This document shows positions 34,574 to 45,867 of a stretch of 64,000 nt of DNA, piece by piece (position 1 is the first letter of the stretch; each line of letters starts with the position of its first letter). Below the pieces are notes generated by a model, which was not told where the DNA came from, did not search any database, and saw nothing but the letters and a program-made list of their open reading frames with translations. The translations under genes and the position numbers were made by a program. The stretch covers positions 1,116,001 to 1,180,000 of the forward strand of contig JAALGZ010000001.1 of assembly GCA_015227615.1 (NCBI GenBank), in the 5' to 3' direction. The stretch comes from Labyrinthula sp. Ha. Lineage: Eukaryota; Sar; Bigyra; Labyrinthulida; Labyrinthulaceae.

Positions 34574-37122
34574 TTTTATTGAGAATATGGTAATTCACCA
34601 TTTAAAGTGTTCCTAGTTGTGTTCAAGACAAAGACCAAGTTATTTCCCTTTATAATCTTGGCTATTTCAATTATTTTCCAGTTTAAGAAAACATATAAAG
34701 ATAAACTGAGAATTCTAAATACTTAGATAAATAATCATTTAAAACAATAATTTCGATGATGTATTGGGTCGCTGATTATATTCTTCAACCAAGAGAAGTA
34801 CTCTTTCGAAGCCGAGGGACAGGCACTAAGCAGCTGAGTATATGACTCTTTCCACAATAACTGATTCTGAGACACATATTAACACAACAATTATGTCTTA
34901 GTTTATATTTGGTGTAAGAATTACAATATAGGGGTCAACACATAAGTACTTGAAACAGCAGAGCACAAACCCCAAATATCCCAGCAAATACTGAAGGTTA
35001 CAATGCCTTGCTTATATCGGTCTTAAGTAACGTGCAATTATGATTTTACCTTAACTTTGCATCCTAAGCTCTTATATTTAATGCTATAAAAAACAGGAAT
35101 TTGATATAAATCTATTTTTTGGTTCCAAATTCTCTTCCAAATTGGTCTACAAAGGCAATTAGGAATATTTCGGCGAGATAATAGCATAAGAGCTCAGTGG
35201 ATCGCGCCAATGTACTTTAAACTAGCTAGTTTTAAGAATGTATATCTTAAATATATCAAATAAATAAAATGGTGTAGATTTCTATAGTAGCTGAGGGAAA
35301 AGATTTTGGTTCTTTCCTAGTTTCATTTTCACATTTGATACGAACTCTTGTTAGTTATTCGAAAGGTGCAACAAGGAAAATCCATCACAAGAATAACTAA
35401 TTGAAACGCCAATAAATCGATAACAAATATATTGGGTCGCCTTGATAAAATGGTCAAAATACAGTTTTTAGGAGATGGAAGTTAAGATTAACTAAGAAAT
35501 AGACCATATATCTAATTGACCAAGCAATAAAAATCTTAAGGAGAAAACTAGAGCTAGAAATCTTGTCTAACTACGTTTCTGGGAATTTCAACCTTACAAG
35601 GAATACAATTATAGATAAATTTGGTAGCTTAGTTCCTAGTTGTCTCATCCATTTCAAAAAATAGTATTCTTGTGCAATCAAGTATTAAAATGCAAAGAAG
35701 AAATCCTAGAAAAAAAATAACAGTTGATTCTCGAATCCATAGACGCATTAAGAATGTATAATAATCAAACTTCTCGTAAAGTATTCAGAAGCGGGCTGTA
35801 CTAGGGTAATAATAGATTTCTTAGAGCTTGTGCAATAATTATCTTTGCTAGAAAATTTGAAGTAAAAGAATTAATGAACTGCATAAACCCAAAGGATTGA
35901 GTTTTAGATATAGAAACCTATGTTGAACCAAAGTAAAGAAGTTAGGGACCCAACTTGCTGCATAAGAAACCCATCCATCAAGGGCTTAAGCCATGGCTAT
36001 ATATGCAACATTAGTAACAGACCATTTGAGAAGAAAGGAATTACTGGAAACTAGTCCATGTTTTGTAGCACCATACCTAGTATTCATCACCTTGATGTCA
36101 GCTGGTAATGTTTTTTTTAATCATCAGAAGTTTGGCAGCACGTAGTTAGTTAATATCTCGAACACAGTAATTTATTATTAATGGAAGCAATGCATCTAAC
36201 TCACATTCACTGACTATGATTTATGCACAAGTGAATGCATACAAAATCTTTCTTTGTAATGAAGGGGCTCATCACTGGTTTCTATCAAAGTATGGCTTAT
36301 GAATATAATATACTCTTGAATATGTGCTCAATTATTCTGTTCACTTTGAACTCATAGAAACCTAGGTCAAACTTAGTGAATGGTATAGCAAGAAAAAATC
36401 GAATATGTTTGACAAAAATTGCAGTTTTGAGCCATTTTATTCCTCTCGGATCCTTGAGTGTTACAAATTCATATTCTATTTTAGGATGTAAAGCCAGCTT
36501 CGCATTAGTACTTGTTTTACCTGCTAACCTAGACCAAATAAGAAGAAAATTGCTCAATGAATATAAAGAAATACTAGATTATGTAAAATTAATGACATGG
36601 CTCAATCAAATTTAAATCTTTCTATTTGACTCTTAAAATGGATGAATCTGGAAAATATAAGGGTGGCAAGCTATGGCAAGTTTGGTTTTTCATAATTCTA
36701 GGTATGAAGTTTCCTATCACCATGCTATTAAACCATGCATGGAAGGTGACACTTCATGAAACTCGTTCCTATAAAATAGGCAATGCTTTTTATTGTACAA
36801 AGTCAAATAAACCTAAGAAGTATAGCTTAAGGGAAGGGAAAACTTGGATCCTGATTATAGTTTTTTGCTCATAGCGTGGTCTTTGAAATTACGCCATAAA
36901 GCAGTGTTTGGAACGGCAGCCATCTTAACCTTAAAAGGCGAATGCTTCGCATGAGTAATGAAGTTAGTTGCCACCTGTACTACATGGAATTTCTTGTTCA
37001 ACAGCACTTAGCTGAAGGATAGTTTCTACATTGTTTTTATTAAAAGCGATAAAAAACAATAACAAAAAGCACAGACATTACAGAGAGCTAATACACAGAT
37101 TTACATATAGCTACATAGTAAA
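34574..37122. other. intergenic region, nothing recognised
   Basis: About 2.5 kb of AT-rich DNA. Overlapping 79-86 codon frames on both strands at 36297-36874 have no motif and appear to be chance. Confidence 0.5.
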
Positions 37123-40100
37123 CTATGAAGTAGCTAATCTACTTCCTACGTGCTTTATCCTCGAAACAATTTCCGTCACTAAGCCATGATATTCGTATGC
37201 TAGCCTATCTTTAGGTCTGAAATACAACAACTCTGAGTGCCTAAATATACTTCCAAACTTTGTTTCAACAGCAGGTTCATCTTCTGTTTCCAACGACCAC
37301 CCTTCCTGTACAGCAACTATTGGTGGATTATGAGACGACCACTGAGACTCAACTTGTGATAACGTCTTCGCATGCTCACATCCAAAAAAACCAGGAGTTA
37401 TGAGGGTTAAAAAAATAGTAGGACTATTTGAGTTCTCTTTATATGGTTCAGTTGAATCTAGAGTGGATAATTCATACTCATCTGATTCTTTTCTCAGAGC
37501 AGTTTCTATGTCCTGAATAAAAATAGTAAAGTGGTCATCTGAGTTCTTCCATTCAGGTCCTTTCAACACAATAACAGTGAAATCCATTGCTTCATATATC
37601 ATATCTTCATTAACCATAGTTTTCTTTCTTACTTCCTCAACTTCGTTTCTTAAAGTTTCTTCTGGCGAAAACATCATCCTCCTCATAACTTCACCCATCA
37701 TAGCCTTAGCTTCATAGTTCCTTCGACGATAAGGAATAAGATATTTATTATCCATAAGTTCTAACAAATATCTCTTAACTCTATCTTTTAGTAGCTTTAC
37801 AACCCTAGCAACTTTTGAATCTACTTTTTTTGCCTTTTGAATACTTCTTGAGCTATTTGCTAAATATCCTGTAAACTCAAGACTTGAAATTGCCAGCAGA
37901 TTTCTTGCCATTGTATCATAAAAATTTTCGTTATCGTCTGCCCAATCTCTTTCAAATTCTTCTCTATCAAAAGGATAAAACCCTTCTCTGTCATCAACTT
38001 CAATAATAGGAACCATAGTTTTTTTCAAGTCAAAAGCCCACATGAACTCTAACACACAATAAGGCCTTTGAAAGATACTTTTGGTTAAAATAACAATAAA
38101 ACTTTTAGAATTTTTTACTCCCTTGTACATTCCATTTACAGTAAGATCATTTGCAAACATATCCAACCAAGCTAAACATTTTTTTCTTTTAGTATAATAA
38201 TAAATATCTTTGACTGTTCCTGCTGCTTCAGCTTGAACATGAGACACAAACACATGAGTTTTTTCAACATAAGATTCCTTCTTTTCTAACTTTTTCGGCT
38301 CTTTAAAAAAAGGGTGGGACAGTATTTGATTGAAAGAAGGTCGGTCTAATGGATCCCCAGAAAGACAAAGCTGTATCAAGTCTTTAGCATACATCACCGA
38401 AGAAGGAGGTATTATATTCTCAGAAAATTGTTTACTTGCAAAAACTCTATCTAATTTCTCTTTTGGTATTCCTAACCAGTTCACAAGTTCAACTCTAACA
38501 TCAGGTAAAAATATATTATCACTTAGTAATCTTGAAGGGAATAAAGATATACCAGTACATAATTCGAATAAAACAACTCCAAAAGCAAAAATATCTAAAG
38601 CTTCATCAGCAACAACTCTTTTCTTCTCAGCTTCACTCGTGTAGCAAAAAATATGTTTAGCTATTTCAGGTGCACAATATGCTGAACTAAACTTTGTATG
38701 TAGTGTATTATCAAATACTGGTTCTCCTTTAGAAAAACAGTTATCAAAGTCAATGAGCATCCAGTTTCCTTTTTCATGTTTTAAGAAGTTTCTAGGTTTA
38801 AAGTCACCATGAATAAAACCATGAGAATGTAGTTGATAAAGACTATCTGCAGCATTTGAAGCGATATGTCTAATACTATTAATCGAAGAAACAAAGTTTT
38901 GTTCACTTTGAATAACATCAAATAAACTTTTTCCAAGTAAAGGAAATACAAAATATTGTTCTTCAGGACTGGTATATATATGAGATAAAATGTGTTTATG
39001 AAATTCGGTCTTTTTTCCAGGAGATTCTTGATTAATTTTGTTTGCAATGCAACTTCGCATTTCAAGTTCATGTTGAAAACTTTCTGTACTCTCTATATCT
39101 TTTAAAGCAATGCTTTTTTTTGTTTGCATATCTTGACCAAAATATACTCTGCAAGTATCTGATACATGAGTAGGTTGCTGATTTAGAAAAAACCTATTCG
39201 CTCTTGAACTTAATTTCTTTGCAAACTCTCTTATTTCAACTCGGCTATGATTCAATAATAAATCTTCATATGTTTGTTTTTTTCTACAAACTGTTTTAAA
39301 ATCAAATAACCTTTTTTTATAGAATAAAGTTAATACTTCAATGTATTTATCCAGTTCATAACTTTTTTCTGCACTTAAAATAAGAAGATGAAGCATAGTT
39401 ATTTCTTCATCAGATTCTCTACTTCTTAAAGCTCTACAATTTCTTAAAGTTTTTCTTCCGATATTAAGTTGCACATCTGATAATAAATTAATAGCATCAG
39501 CAATATATCCAGCACCTCTATTATTTTCTGCTAAACTAAAAGCTTTATTACAAAATATAAGTTTTCCATCAACTTCTTCAAAAATAAATCTATGATTTTC
39601 ATTTATCACTTTGTCTAACTTTTGTAAATGAAGTTCATCAATATTATTTTCATTTAGTGCTAATACAACCAAACTTTTATTTACCGTATCTAACTCAAGA
39701 TAACTATTTCTTAAATCAAAGTCAGTAAAGTTTAATAAACTCGAATTATTAAAAACTGCTTCAGGTTTTTTCATATTTCTTTTAACACTGTCTGGAAGCA
39801 TTTTTGCAATTAAAGATTTTTCTTTATCTTTTCTTCGATAAAGTTTTTGTCGTGATAACTCAACTGCTTTTATAAAAGCTCTTGCACTTTCGTTAGATAA
39901 CTCATTTCTCATTAATTGAAGTTCTTTTAAATAAGTATTATGAGAAAGTGCTTCTGCAATACTTATTCCAGATATATCTTTTCTTAGTTCAATATTATTT
40001 AATATTAAAACTTTTATTCTACAACGTTTATTTCCAATAAGATCACATAATAATTCACAATTATCATCACCAATAGAACAGTTTGATAAATTAAGAGTTA

Positions 40101-40896
40101 TTAATTTACTCTTAACAACTTTATCAAAAAAATATTTTAATTGATGTGGAGAAGGTGTTATATTACTCATATTCAAAGTTTTCAAAGATCTATTTCTTTC
40201 TAAAGCTTCTGAAAATTTTCTATGTGGTGTTATTGAATTTCCTTTTAAACATAAATATTCTAAACAAAAAGCCTTTTCAAGATATTCAGATAAAGATATT
40301 AAATCCTTATCAATCAACTTACAATTTTGTACATCAAGTAATCTTAGTTGAAAATATGAAAATACTTTACATAAACATGAAAATATATCTGAAGAGAGTT
40401 TAATATTTTGAAAGAATAACCAATCAACAGAAGGAGCAATATTAACACTTTTTCTTGAATCTAATAACTTTTCACAGTTTTCACTTACTGATATCAAAAG
40501 TTTTTTTGCGTCTTCTAAATTAATTTTTCCAGTAAATACAATATGTTCAAAGTCTTTTCTAATATATGACTTGAGTTCCTTTAAATTTTTTGCTTTCTTA
40601 AACTTCATATCAAACGCAGCAAGTGTAAAATCTCTTGTTCCGTTTGCTAATGCTTGATTCATTTTTATTCTTTTATCTTCCATTTCATTATCGTCTATAT
40701 CTCTTTCATCAAGTTCAGGACCACCATATAAACTGGAAGAATCATCAAAACCTCCATCTGAGTCGGAGTCAGAGTCTAAGTCCAACGTATCACGATCAGC
40801 TTCACTACTACTTAGCGTCAGGGGACCTCGATCCTCTGGGGTAAATTCTTGCACTGTATGTGAAAAGTTCATTGAAGAGTAATCGCTTGAGTTCAT
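37123..40896 (-). CDS. LRR - protein kinase - TIR domain protein
   Basis: A 1257-residue intronless gene. Residues 25-75 are acidic and Ser/Asp-rich. About 165-420 are leucine-rich repeats of the RI type (LRLLDVQNCKLIDKDL, LEYLCLKGNSI, LITLNLSNCSIGDDNCELL, LKELQLMRNELSNESA). A protein kinase domain spans about 585-860: the VAIK lysine in IALKDIES, HGDFKPRN with catalytic Asp698, LIDFDNC with Asp716 (DFD in place of DFG), CAPEIAKH, and DPLDRPSF. No clear glycine loop is seen. A TIR domain follows at about 878-990: HVFVSHVQAEA, WLDMFANDLTVNGMYKGV, and PYCVLEFMWA with the candidate NADase glutamate Glu950. The C-terminal region, about 1110-1245, looks like a second degenerate TIR (TIFLTLITPGFFG). 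There is no signal peptide or membrane segment, so it is cytosolic. Inferred role: an intracellular sensor coupling LRR recognition to kinase and NAD-cleaving outputs. Confidence 0.85.
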   Translation of the reverse strand: MNSSDYSSMNFSHTVQEFTPEDRGPLTLSSSEADRDTLDLDSDSDSDGGFDDSSSLYGGPELDERDIDDNEMEDKRIKMNQALANGTRDFTLAAFDMKFKKAKNLKELKSYIRKDFEHIVFTGKINLEDAKKLLISVSENCEKLLDSRKSVNIAPSVDWLFFQNIKLSSDIFSCLCKVFSYFQLRLLDVQNCKLIDKDLISLSEYLEKAFCLEYLCLKGNSITPHRKFSEALERNRSLKTLNMSNITPSPHQLKYFFDKVVKSKLITLNLSNCSIGDDNCELLCDLIGNKRCRIKVLILNNIELRKDISGISIAEALSHNTYLKELQLMRNELSNESARAFIKAVELSRQKLYRRKDKEKSLIAKMLPDSVKRNMKKPEAVFNNSSLLNFTDFDLRNSYLELDTVNKSLVVLALNENNIDELHLQKLDKVINENHRFIFEEVDGKLIFCNKAFSLAENNRGAGYIADAINLLSDVQLNIGRKTLRNCRALRSRESDEEITMLHLLILSAEKSYELDKYIEVLTLFYKKRLFDFKTVCRKKQTYEDLLLNHSRVEIREFAKKLSSRANRFFLNQQPTHVSDTCRVYFGQDMQTKKSIALKDIESTESFQHELEMRSCIANKINQESPGKKTEFHKHILSHIYTSPEEQYFVFPLLGKSLFDVIQSEQNFVSSINSIRHIASNAADSLYQLHSHGFIHGDFKPRNFLKHEKGNWMLIDFDNCFSKGEPVFDNTLHTKFSSAYCAPEIAKHIFCYTSEAEKKRVVADEALDIFAFGVVLFELCTGISLFPSRLLSDNIFLPDVRVELVNWLGIPKEKLDRVFASKQFSENIIPPSSVMYAKDLIQLCLSGDPLDRPSFNQILSHPFFKEPKKLEKKESYVEKTHVFVSHVQAEAAGTVKDIYYYTKRKKCLAWLDMFANDLTVNGMYKGVKNSKSFIVILTKSIFQRPYCVLEFMWAFDLKKTMVPIIEVDDREGFYPFDREEFERDWADDNENFYDTMARNLLAISSLEFTGYLANSSRSIQKAKKVDSKVARVVKLLKDRVKRYLLELMDNKYLIPYRRRNYEAKAMMGEVMRRMMFSPEETLRNEVEEVRKKTMVNEDMIYEAMDFTVIVLKGPEWKNSDDHFTIFIQDIETALRKESDEYELSTLDSTEPYKENSNSPTIFLTLITPGFFGCEHAKTLSQVESQWSSHNPPIVAVQEGWSLETEDEPAVETKFGSIFRHSELLYFRPKDRLAYEYHGLVTEIVSRIKHVGSRLATS

Positions 40897-41109
40897 TTTA
40901 GCTTATTCTTGTTTGTGTTCTTCTTTAGCTTGACTGTTTTCGATATGCATAAATTTCACAATATGGACAAATTGGACATACGAGATTTACAACTGGATTT
41001 TTTTTTTATAATCAGAGAATCTAATTGAGATGATTGGAAGAAATGGAACAGGGATAATAAGTACCGCATTCTACTGGCTCTTCCATAGAAGTTAGATTAG
41101 GGAAGATAA

Positions 41110-41117
41110 TGACGTCA
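41110..41117. promoter_or_regulatory. CRE/ATF-like palindrome TGACGTCA
   Basis: ATGACGTCAT is a perfect palindrome matching the bZIP (CREB/ATF) consensus. It lies 213 bp upstream of the LRR-kinase-TIR start codon. A single 8-bp site could be chance. Confidence 0.3.
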
Positions 41118-42843
41118 TAGATAGATCAACAAAATTTATATTGAATGAAAGAACTTAAAAATATAAATTACATGTTCTCACGGCTAAAAGTGAGTGCTAC
41201 ATAGTTTAAATTGATAGAACAAAAGGACCAGAGTTAAACTAATTTCATGAAAAAACAGCTTCAATGGCCTGCAACAACAAGTTTCGTTACTTTTTTGTTA
41301 CTATTCTAAGTTAAATCTCATTATAGAGTTTTAGTTATTCCTGATAATTTACAAAAAATATTGGGTAAACCTTTGCAGTTTCTTTGCCACAGTTCTCGAT
41401 GCAGCTGATCCTGTTTCTGCTGTGGAAAACTGTAAAGTATGATAAGATACAAAGTATATTTAACATCTTACTGAATAATTCCATAAGGAAAGACTTCATA
41501 AGTGCTAGAAACCTATATTGTCATATTAACCATCCCTTCATAAAAATTCCTAAGTTTTGGAGAGTATATCTAATCGGAAGATTTCAAATTTAACAACGAC
41601 TAAAAACTAGCAGAATTGCATCACCAAGAAAACAATCGCATGAGTCAGTTTTAATACCGAGGATAACAAATCAATATGCGGAGTCGGAAAAAGTCATGCA
41701 GAAGTTTCAATAATTTAGCAGACGACAGTGATGGCAATAATACAGATGTTAACCCAATCGTCTGTTTAGTTCCCTTCCTACTGCAATAATTTTCAATCAA
41801 CACCTCATCCACTCTTTCTACTGAACTTCATATTTTTATAGTGTCATAATACGAGGAATTTACCTTAATAATATTTCTACTGTCTCAGGTATCGAAAGGT
41901 ATTCTTAGTATCACCCTTCAACACACCATATGGATGTGTTCCTTGGAAATAACCTGTTAGTTCTTTGACTAAGCTCGTCTGTTATTATGCGATTCACTGT
42001 CGCCTTCTGAGCTAGCATAGATACTAGGGACTCCCTCTTTCTTAGATTCACAGAGGTCCACAAAAATGAAAATGTCAGTTAAGTTCAGCTAAGTAGACAA
42101 TTGAAGGTTTGGGTTTAAATATACTCCATGTGGCATAGAGCTCAAAACGGACATGGTGTTTGTTCTTTGTGAATAGCACAGTTCATACAACACAGATATA
42201 TTGCATTCTATAGTACAAGTATTCAAAAGATGAGCTTTTCTATGCGTGGGAAATACAGAAAAAATAAAATGAAGTAAAACTATTGCGCAAAAATGAACTC
42301 ATGTTTTCACCTTCGAAAATAACCTTTTGCACCAGTACCTACATAGCTGGTTTTAACATATCGGAAATATGCTGTCTAAATTATGCCTTCACTTGTGCCT
42401 CTAGCAAAATCCTAACTTAAGAAACTTTTTCTATTTAATCAAGCAGCCAAGGGCTCTCATGAAGGCTTCGTTCATCTGTTACCCAGATGAATACTTAAGA
42501 AAAAGTATACCTAGCTCTATTCTTACATATTCTTAGGCAATGATATGCGAGAGTGTTCTTAGGGTGTTTGATGGAATAGCGACTAAAAATTATTTATTTA
42601 TTTGCTTAATATGGTTGTCCACGCATATCTCGAGCTTAATATTCTAGATATATATGTGGATTTTGGATATACTTATTCCCCAGTCCTCGTAGAGGACACA
42701 ATTTTACCTCTGCAGCGAAAGGGAATGAATATCCTGGAATTTAATGGTGAATAAAATGGATCAAACTGAGCTGATCATCAATGCTAGTGCTTGCCTCGGT
42801 ATCAAACAGCATCTCTAAAATATGTCATGGAAAGAAAACCTGA

Positions 42844-42967
42844 GGGGGGGGGGGGTGATTTAGTGGGTTCAAGTACCACACGATGTAGGAACGGCTTGAG
42901 GTCAGTTATGTCCTCCTTGTAAAACTGAAGGGGTTCCAACCTCCAAGTGCCCCCCCCAAAAAAAAAA
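42844..42967. repeat. poly-G/poly-C bounded element, copy 2
   Basis: Twelve Gs at 42844-42855 open the element; eight Cs at 42950-42957 plus ten As close it. The ends are roughly inverted: G-run, TGATTTAGTGGGTTCAAG at the left, and the complement of a G-run followed by CACTTGGAGGTTGGAAC at the right. TGATTTAGTGGG resembles a pol III A box and GGGTTCAAGTACC a B box, but they are too close together for a tRNA. Part of the left half matches the repeat at 24844. Confidence 0.4.
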
Positions 42968-45802
42968 TCCTATAATGGGTAGAAAAAGCGGATATATCTC
43001 TGTTCGAAATTGAATTTAATGCTCATAGGCTGCATCGCATTTTTTTTCATCTTCAGGTGATATCGAAAACGCACATCGAACTCATTTGAACAAGATCAGC
43101 TTCCCTACCTAATACTCGTTTAGTAACAGAGTTGATTTCTTCATCCTATTGGAGAATTGTGTCAGTATAATCTACTAGTTTCTAGATCTGGCCTATCTCT
43201 TGGGGAAACAATATTCAAAAAATTCTATATCATCAACATCATTTGATCTCACTACAGATGCAACTGTAACTTTTGATTAAATACTAAACTTGTTACATGT
43301 CAGATACTCACTTCTAATGTGTAAAATTTTTTTATCATGAAAACTTATTCTAAAAGTTTGAAGGTCTGGGCTAATACTATTCTGGTAGAAAATATAGTTA
43401 GGTAACATCCAGCATGATAAATACACATATTCTTTTCAATCATGCAAATTATTCGATACACGCCATAAAAGAATAACCCGGTTTGAGAATTTTATATTAA
43501 ATATATTAAGAAGCGTACATGATAATTGAAAAAGACAATTAAGGCAGCCAATGTTGCGTTCTTTTTTATGATGATTCTGCTTTGAACTTTCTGTCAAGAA
43601 TTAAGTGTACATAAAGTTTGCTGTAATCGCCGAGGAGAATCAAGCTATATCTGAAGTGTATGGGTGAAGAAATATATAACTCTCTCTTACACAAACCTTA
43701 CCTCTTACGCAACACACATAGTTCTCATGGAGCTTGATCCATTAACATTGGTTTTTGGAATTCCATAACTGCACATGATGAGAGTTTGTGTTGGCAGCTA
43801 TTGAACCTATCAAGTGGTGCATCAATACTTAAATAAAACATAATTTGAGTTCGAACTTATTTTTTTATTTTTTTCGTCTCTAGAATAAAAACACAAGAAA
43901 AAAATAAAATATTTAATGTGGAGAAAAAATACTACAGTACTTATCAAATCTCATTAGTAATCGGTCTTCAGTGCAAGGTCTCGAAAAATGTTTAACTAGA
44001 GCTTGTAGGGGGGGGGTAAATTTATATATAAATAAATTTATTGTTATTGTTTGGTGTTTCCGGTATTCTCAAGAAAACTTTAGCTAGTGGATGGAATAGT
44101 AGCGCCTAAACTCGATTGATCTTATGACAATTTCTTCTGAGTTTCATTACGCACATTTTGGCTTCCCAACTGGCGACTTGTTTTTTCGGTCTCTGGGAGA
44201 TTAATTAAAATAAATTTACTCTTCTTGCCCAGAAAAATATGAATAAATAAAAAAAAAAGAGTGCTAGCGAAGTTCTTAATCTTGCGTAAACTAAAATGCG
44301 TAAGAATAGTTCTCACGAGCTATTTCTTCAATTGTGACAGGAAAGTAGCTCTAACAACAGTTTGATAATATAAAAACCTTCTGTCATCTTTAAAGCTTAA
44401 TCCTTATCACAAGATTCAGTACTTCTATCCAGTATAAACTAAGAATATCCAGAGAGGGGCTACAGATATACTAAGCCTTTGTGCTTTACGGTTTCATTAT
44501 TAACCTAAAAATATCGGGGTTCTTGTTGATCAAACATAGAGATGAAACATCGTGGTACCTTTGTACCTTAAGCTCTTGTGCAATGGAAAGAATAGCAGAA
44601 AGTATTACCTTCGAAGACCGCCACCTTATTTCACTGAAAAGCGATCCCAGTGAGTGGCATCTTTCGGCAACAGGGCTTTGAATTAGGTTCTGTCTTCGTT
44701 GGCGGGCTTGATATGGCCATTAACTATTGAATCTTAGCTTCAAAAGAGTTGAAGTAATAATATAGAATTAACTATTAACTTTGTACAGGACTGCAAAAGG
44801 CGAATATTGTAAAACCTCGTTAAAGGGTCTAGTCGATGGAGCATGATCTGACTGAAAGAATATAAACTGTATCATCTTTATTTTTTCTGGGATCAAGGGT
44901 TTCTCCTATGATTAATCTAAAAACTAAAAGATATAACCTAAGCTATTGTCTATTTCTCAACAAAAAAATCTTTGACGATGAAAAGTAAGTTATTTAATTG
45001 TAACAAAGCAGAATGTACGCCTTAGCAGAAACTTGGAGCCAAGTGATAGTAACTATGAATGTCAAAGCTACGGATTCCAATTACAAGTACAGAACGACAA
45101 CAGGGGAACTTAAATGGGGCTGAAATAAAATATGAGGAGTATAATCAGATGGATAGTACAGCCTGAAGCACATGGGACTTCATTACCATTAACTGAAATC
45201 ACTTGAAATTGAGGCATTATTTTCACGTTTACTTATTTTCCTTGTTACATTATTCTGCTACTGTTTTTGTTTTATCATAAAGATAAAACTTTCATTTATT
45301 TCCCAGAATATTTAGGATAATGCTAGATAATATTGTTTTGTGAAGAAGGTAGTAAGACCCAGGCGGCTTAAAGACTTGAACTTTGTCCTAAGAAATTCCT
45401 AAGTTAATTATCATGTTGGTGTGATACATCTAGATACATGTTATTGAATAGCTAAGTAATAAATAAAATTCATTTAATTCTCTTTGCAGGAAGTGAATAT
45501 CTTTCTACTTGTGTTTACTCCCTTTGTTCAACCAGCTTCCATGAACTTGGAGTTCGACTAACAAAACCAAAACAGATTTGTTTAATAAAGTGATAACCAA
45601 TTATTTGGATTAAGAGAGGAAAAAATATTTTTCATACGTCTGTCTAAGTCCTTAAAACTCCTTACAGAGGTGCAATATGTTTCTATAACTCGGAAGCGAC
45701 AAATGTCGTTTCTCTTTAGGTTTGGTCTTTCTCTTAAGCCCAAAACGTAAGTTAACGGTAGGAAAGGAACCCAAACTGCCTAAATCAGGCATCTATTAAC
45801 AT

Positions 45803-45827
45803 TTCTAGAATATTGGTTGTTCTAGAA
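45803..45827 (+). promoter_or_regulatory. paired heat-shock elements of the Hsp90 gene
   Basis: TTCTAGAA occurs at 45803-45810 and again at 45820-45827, 41-65 bp upstream of the Hsp90 ATG. Each is a perfect inverted nGAAn dimer (TTCnnGAA), the core of the eukaryotic HSF binding site. The 17-bp offset between the copies allows cooperative binding. Heat-shock regulation of the gene is inferred from these sites. Confidence 0.75.
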
Positions 45828-45867
45828 AAACCAAAGATAATTTTCAAATCCAAACAAATAATTTAAC

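Larger units (their letters stand above)
40897..45867. other. 5 kb region without recognisable genes
   Basis: Only short chance frames occur. It contains a CRE-like palindrome at 41110, the poly-G/poly-C element at 42844-42967, a further 9-G tract at 44008-44016 followed by a near-palindrome of A/T, and the Hsp90 promoter at its right end. Confidence 0.5.

Noticed and set aside
36297-36874. Overlapping frames of 79-86 codons on both strands
   Set aside because: They compete for the same DNA, have no recognisable motif and show no link to a neighbouring frame through a tiny intron.
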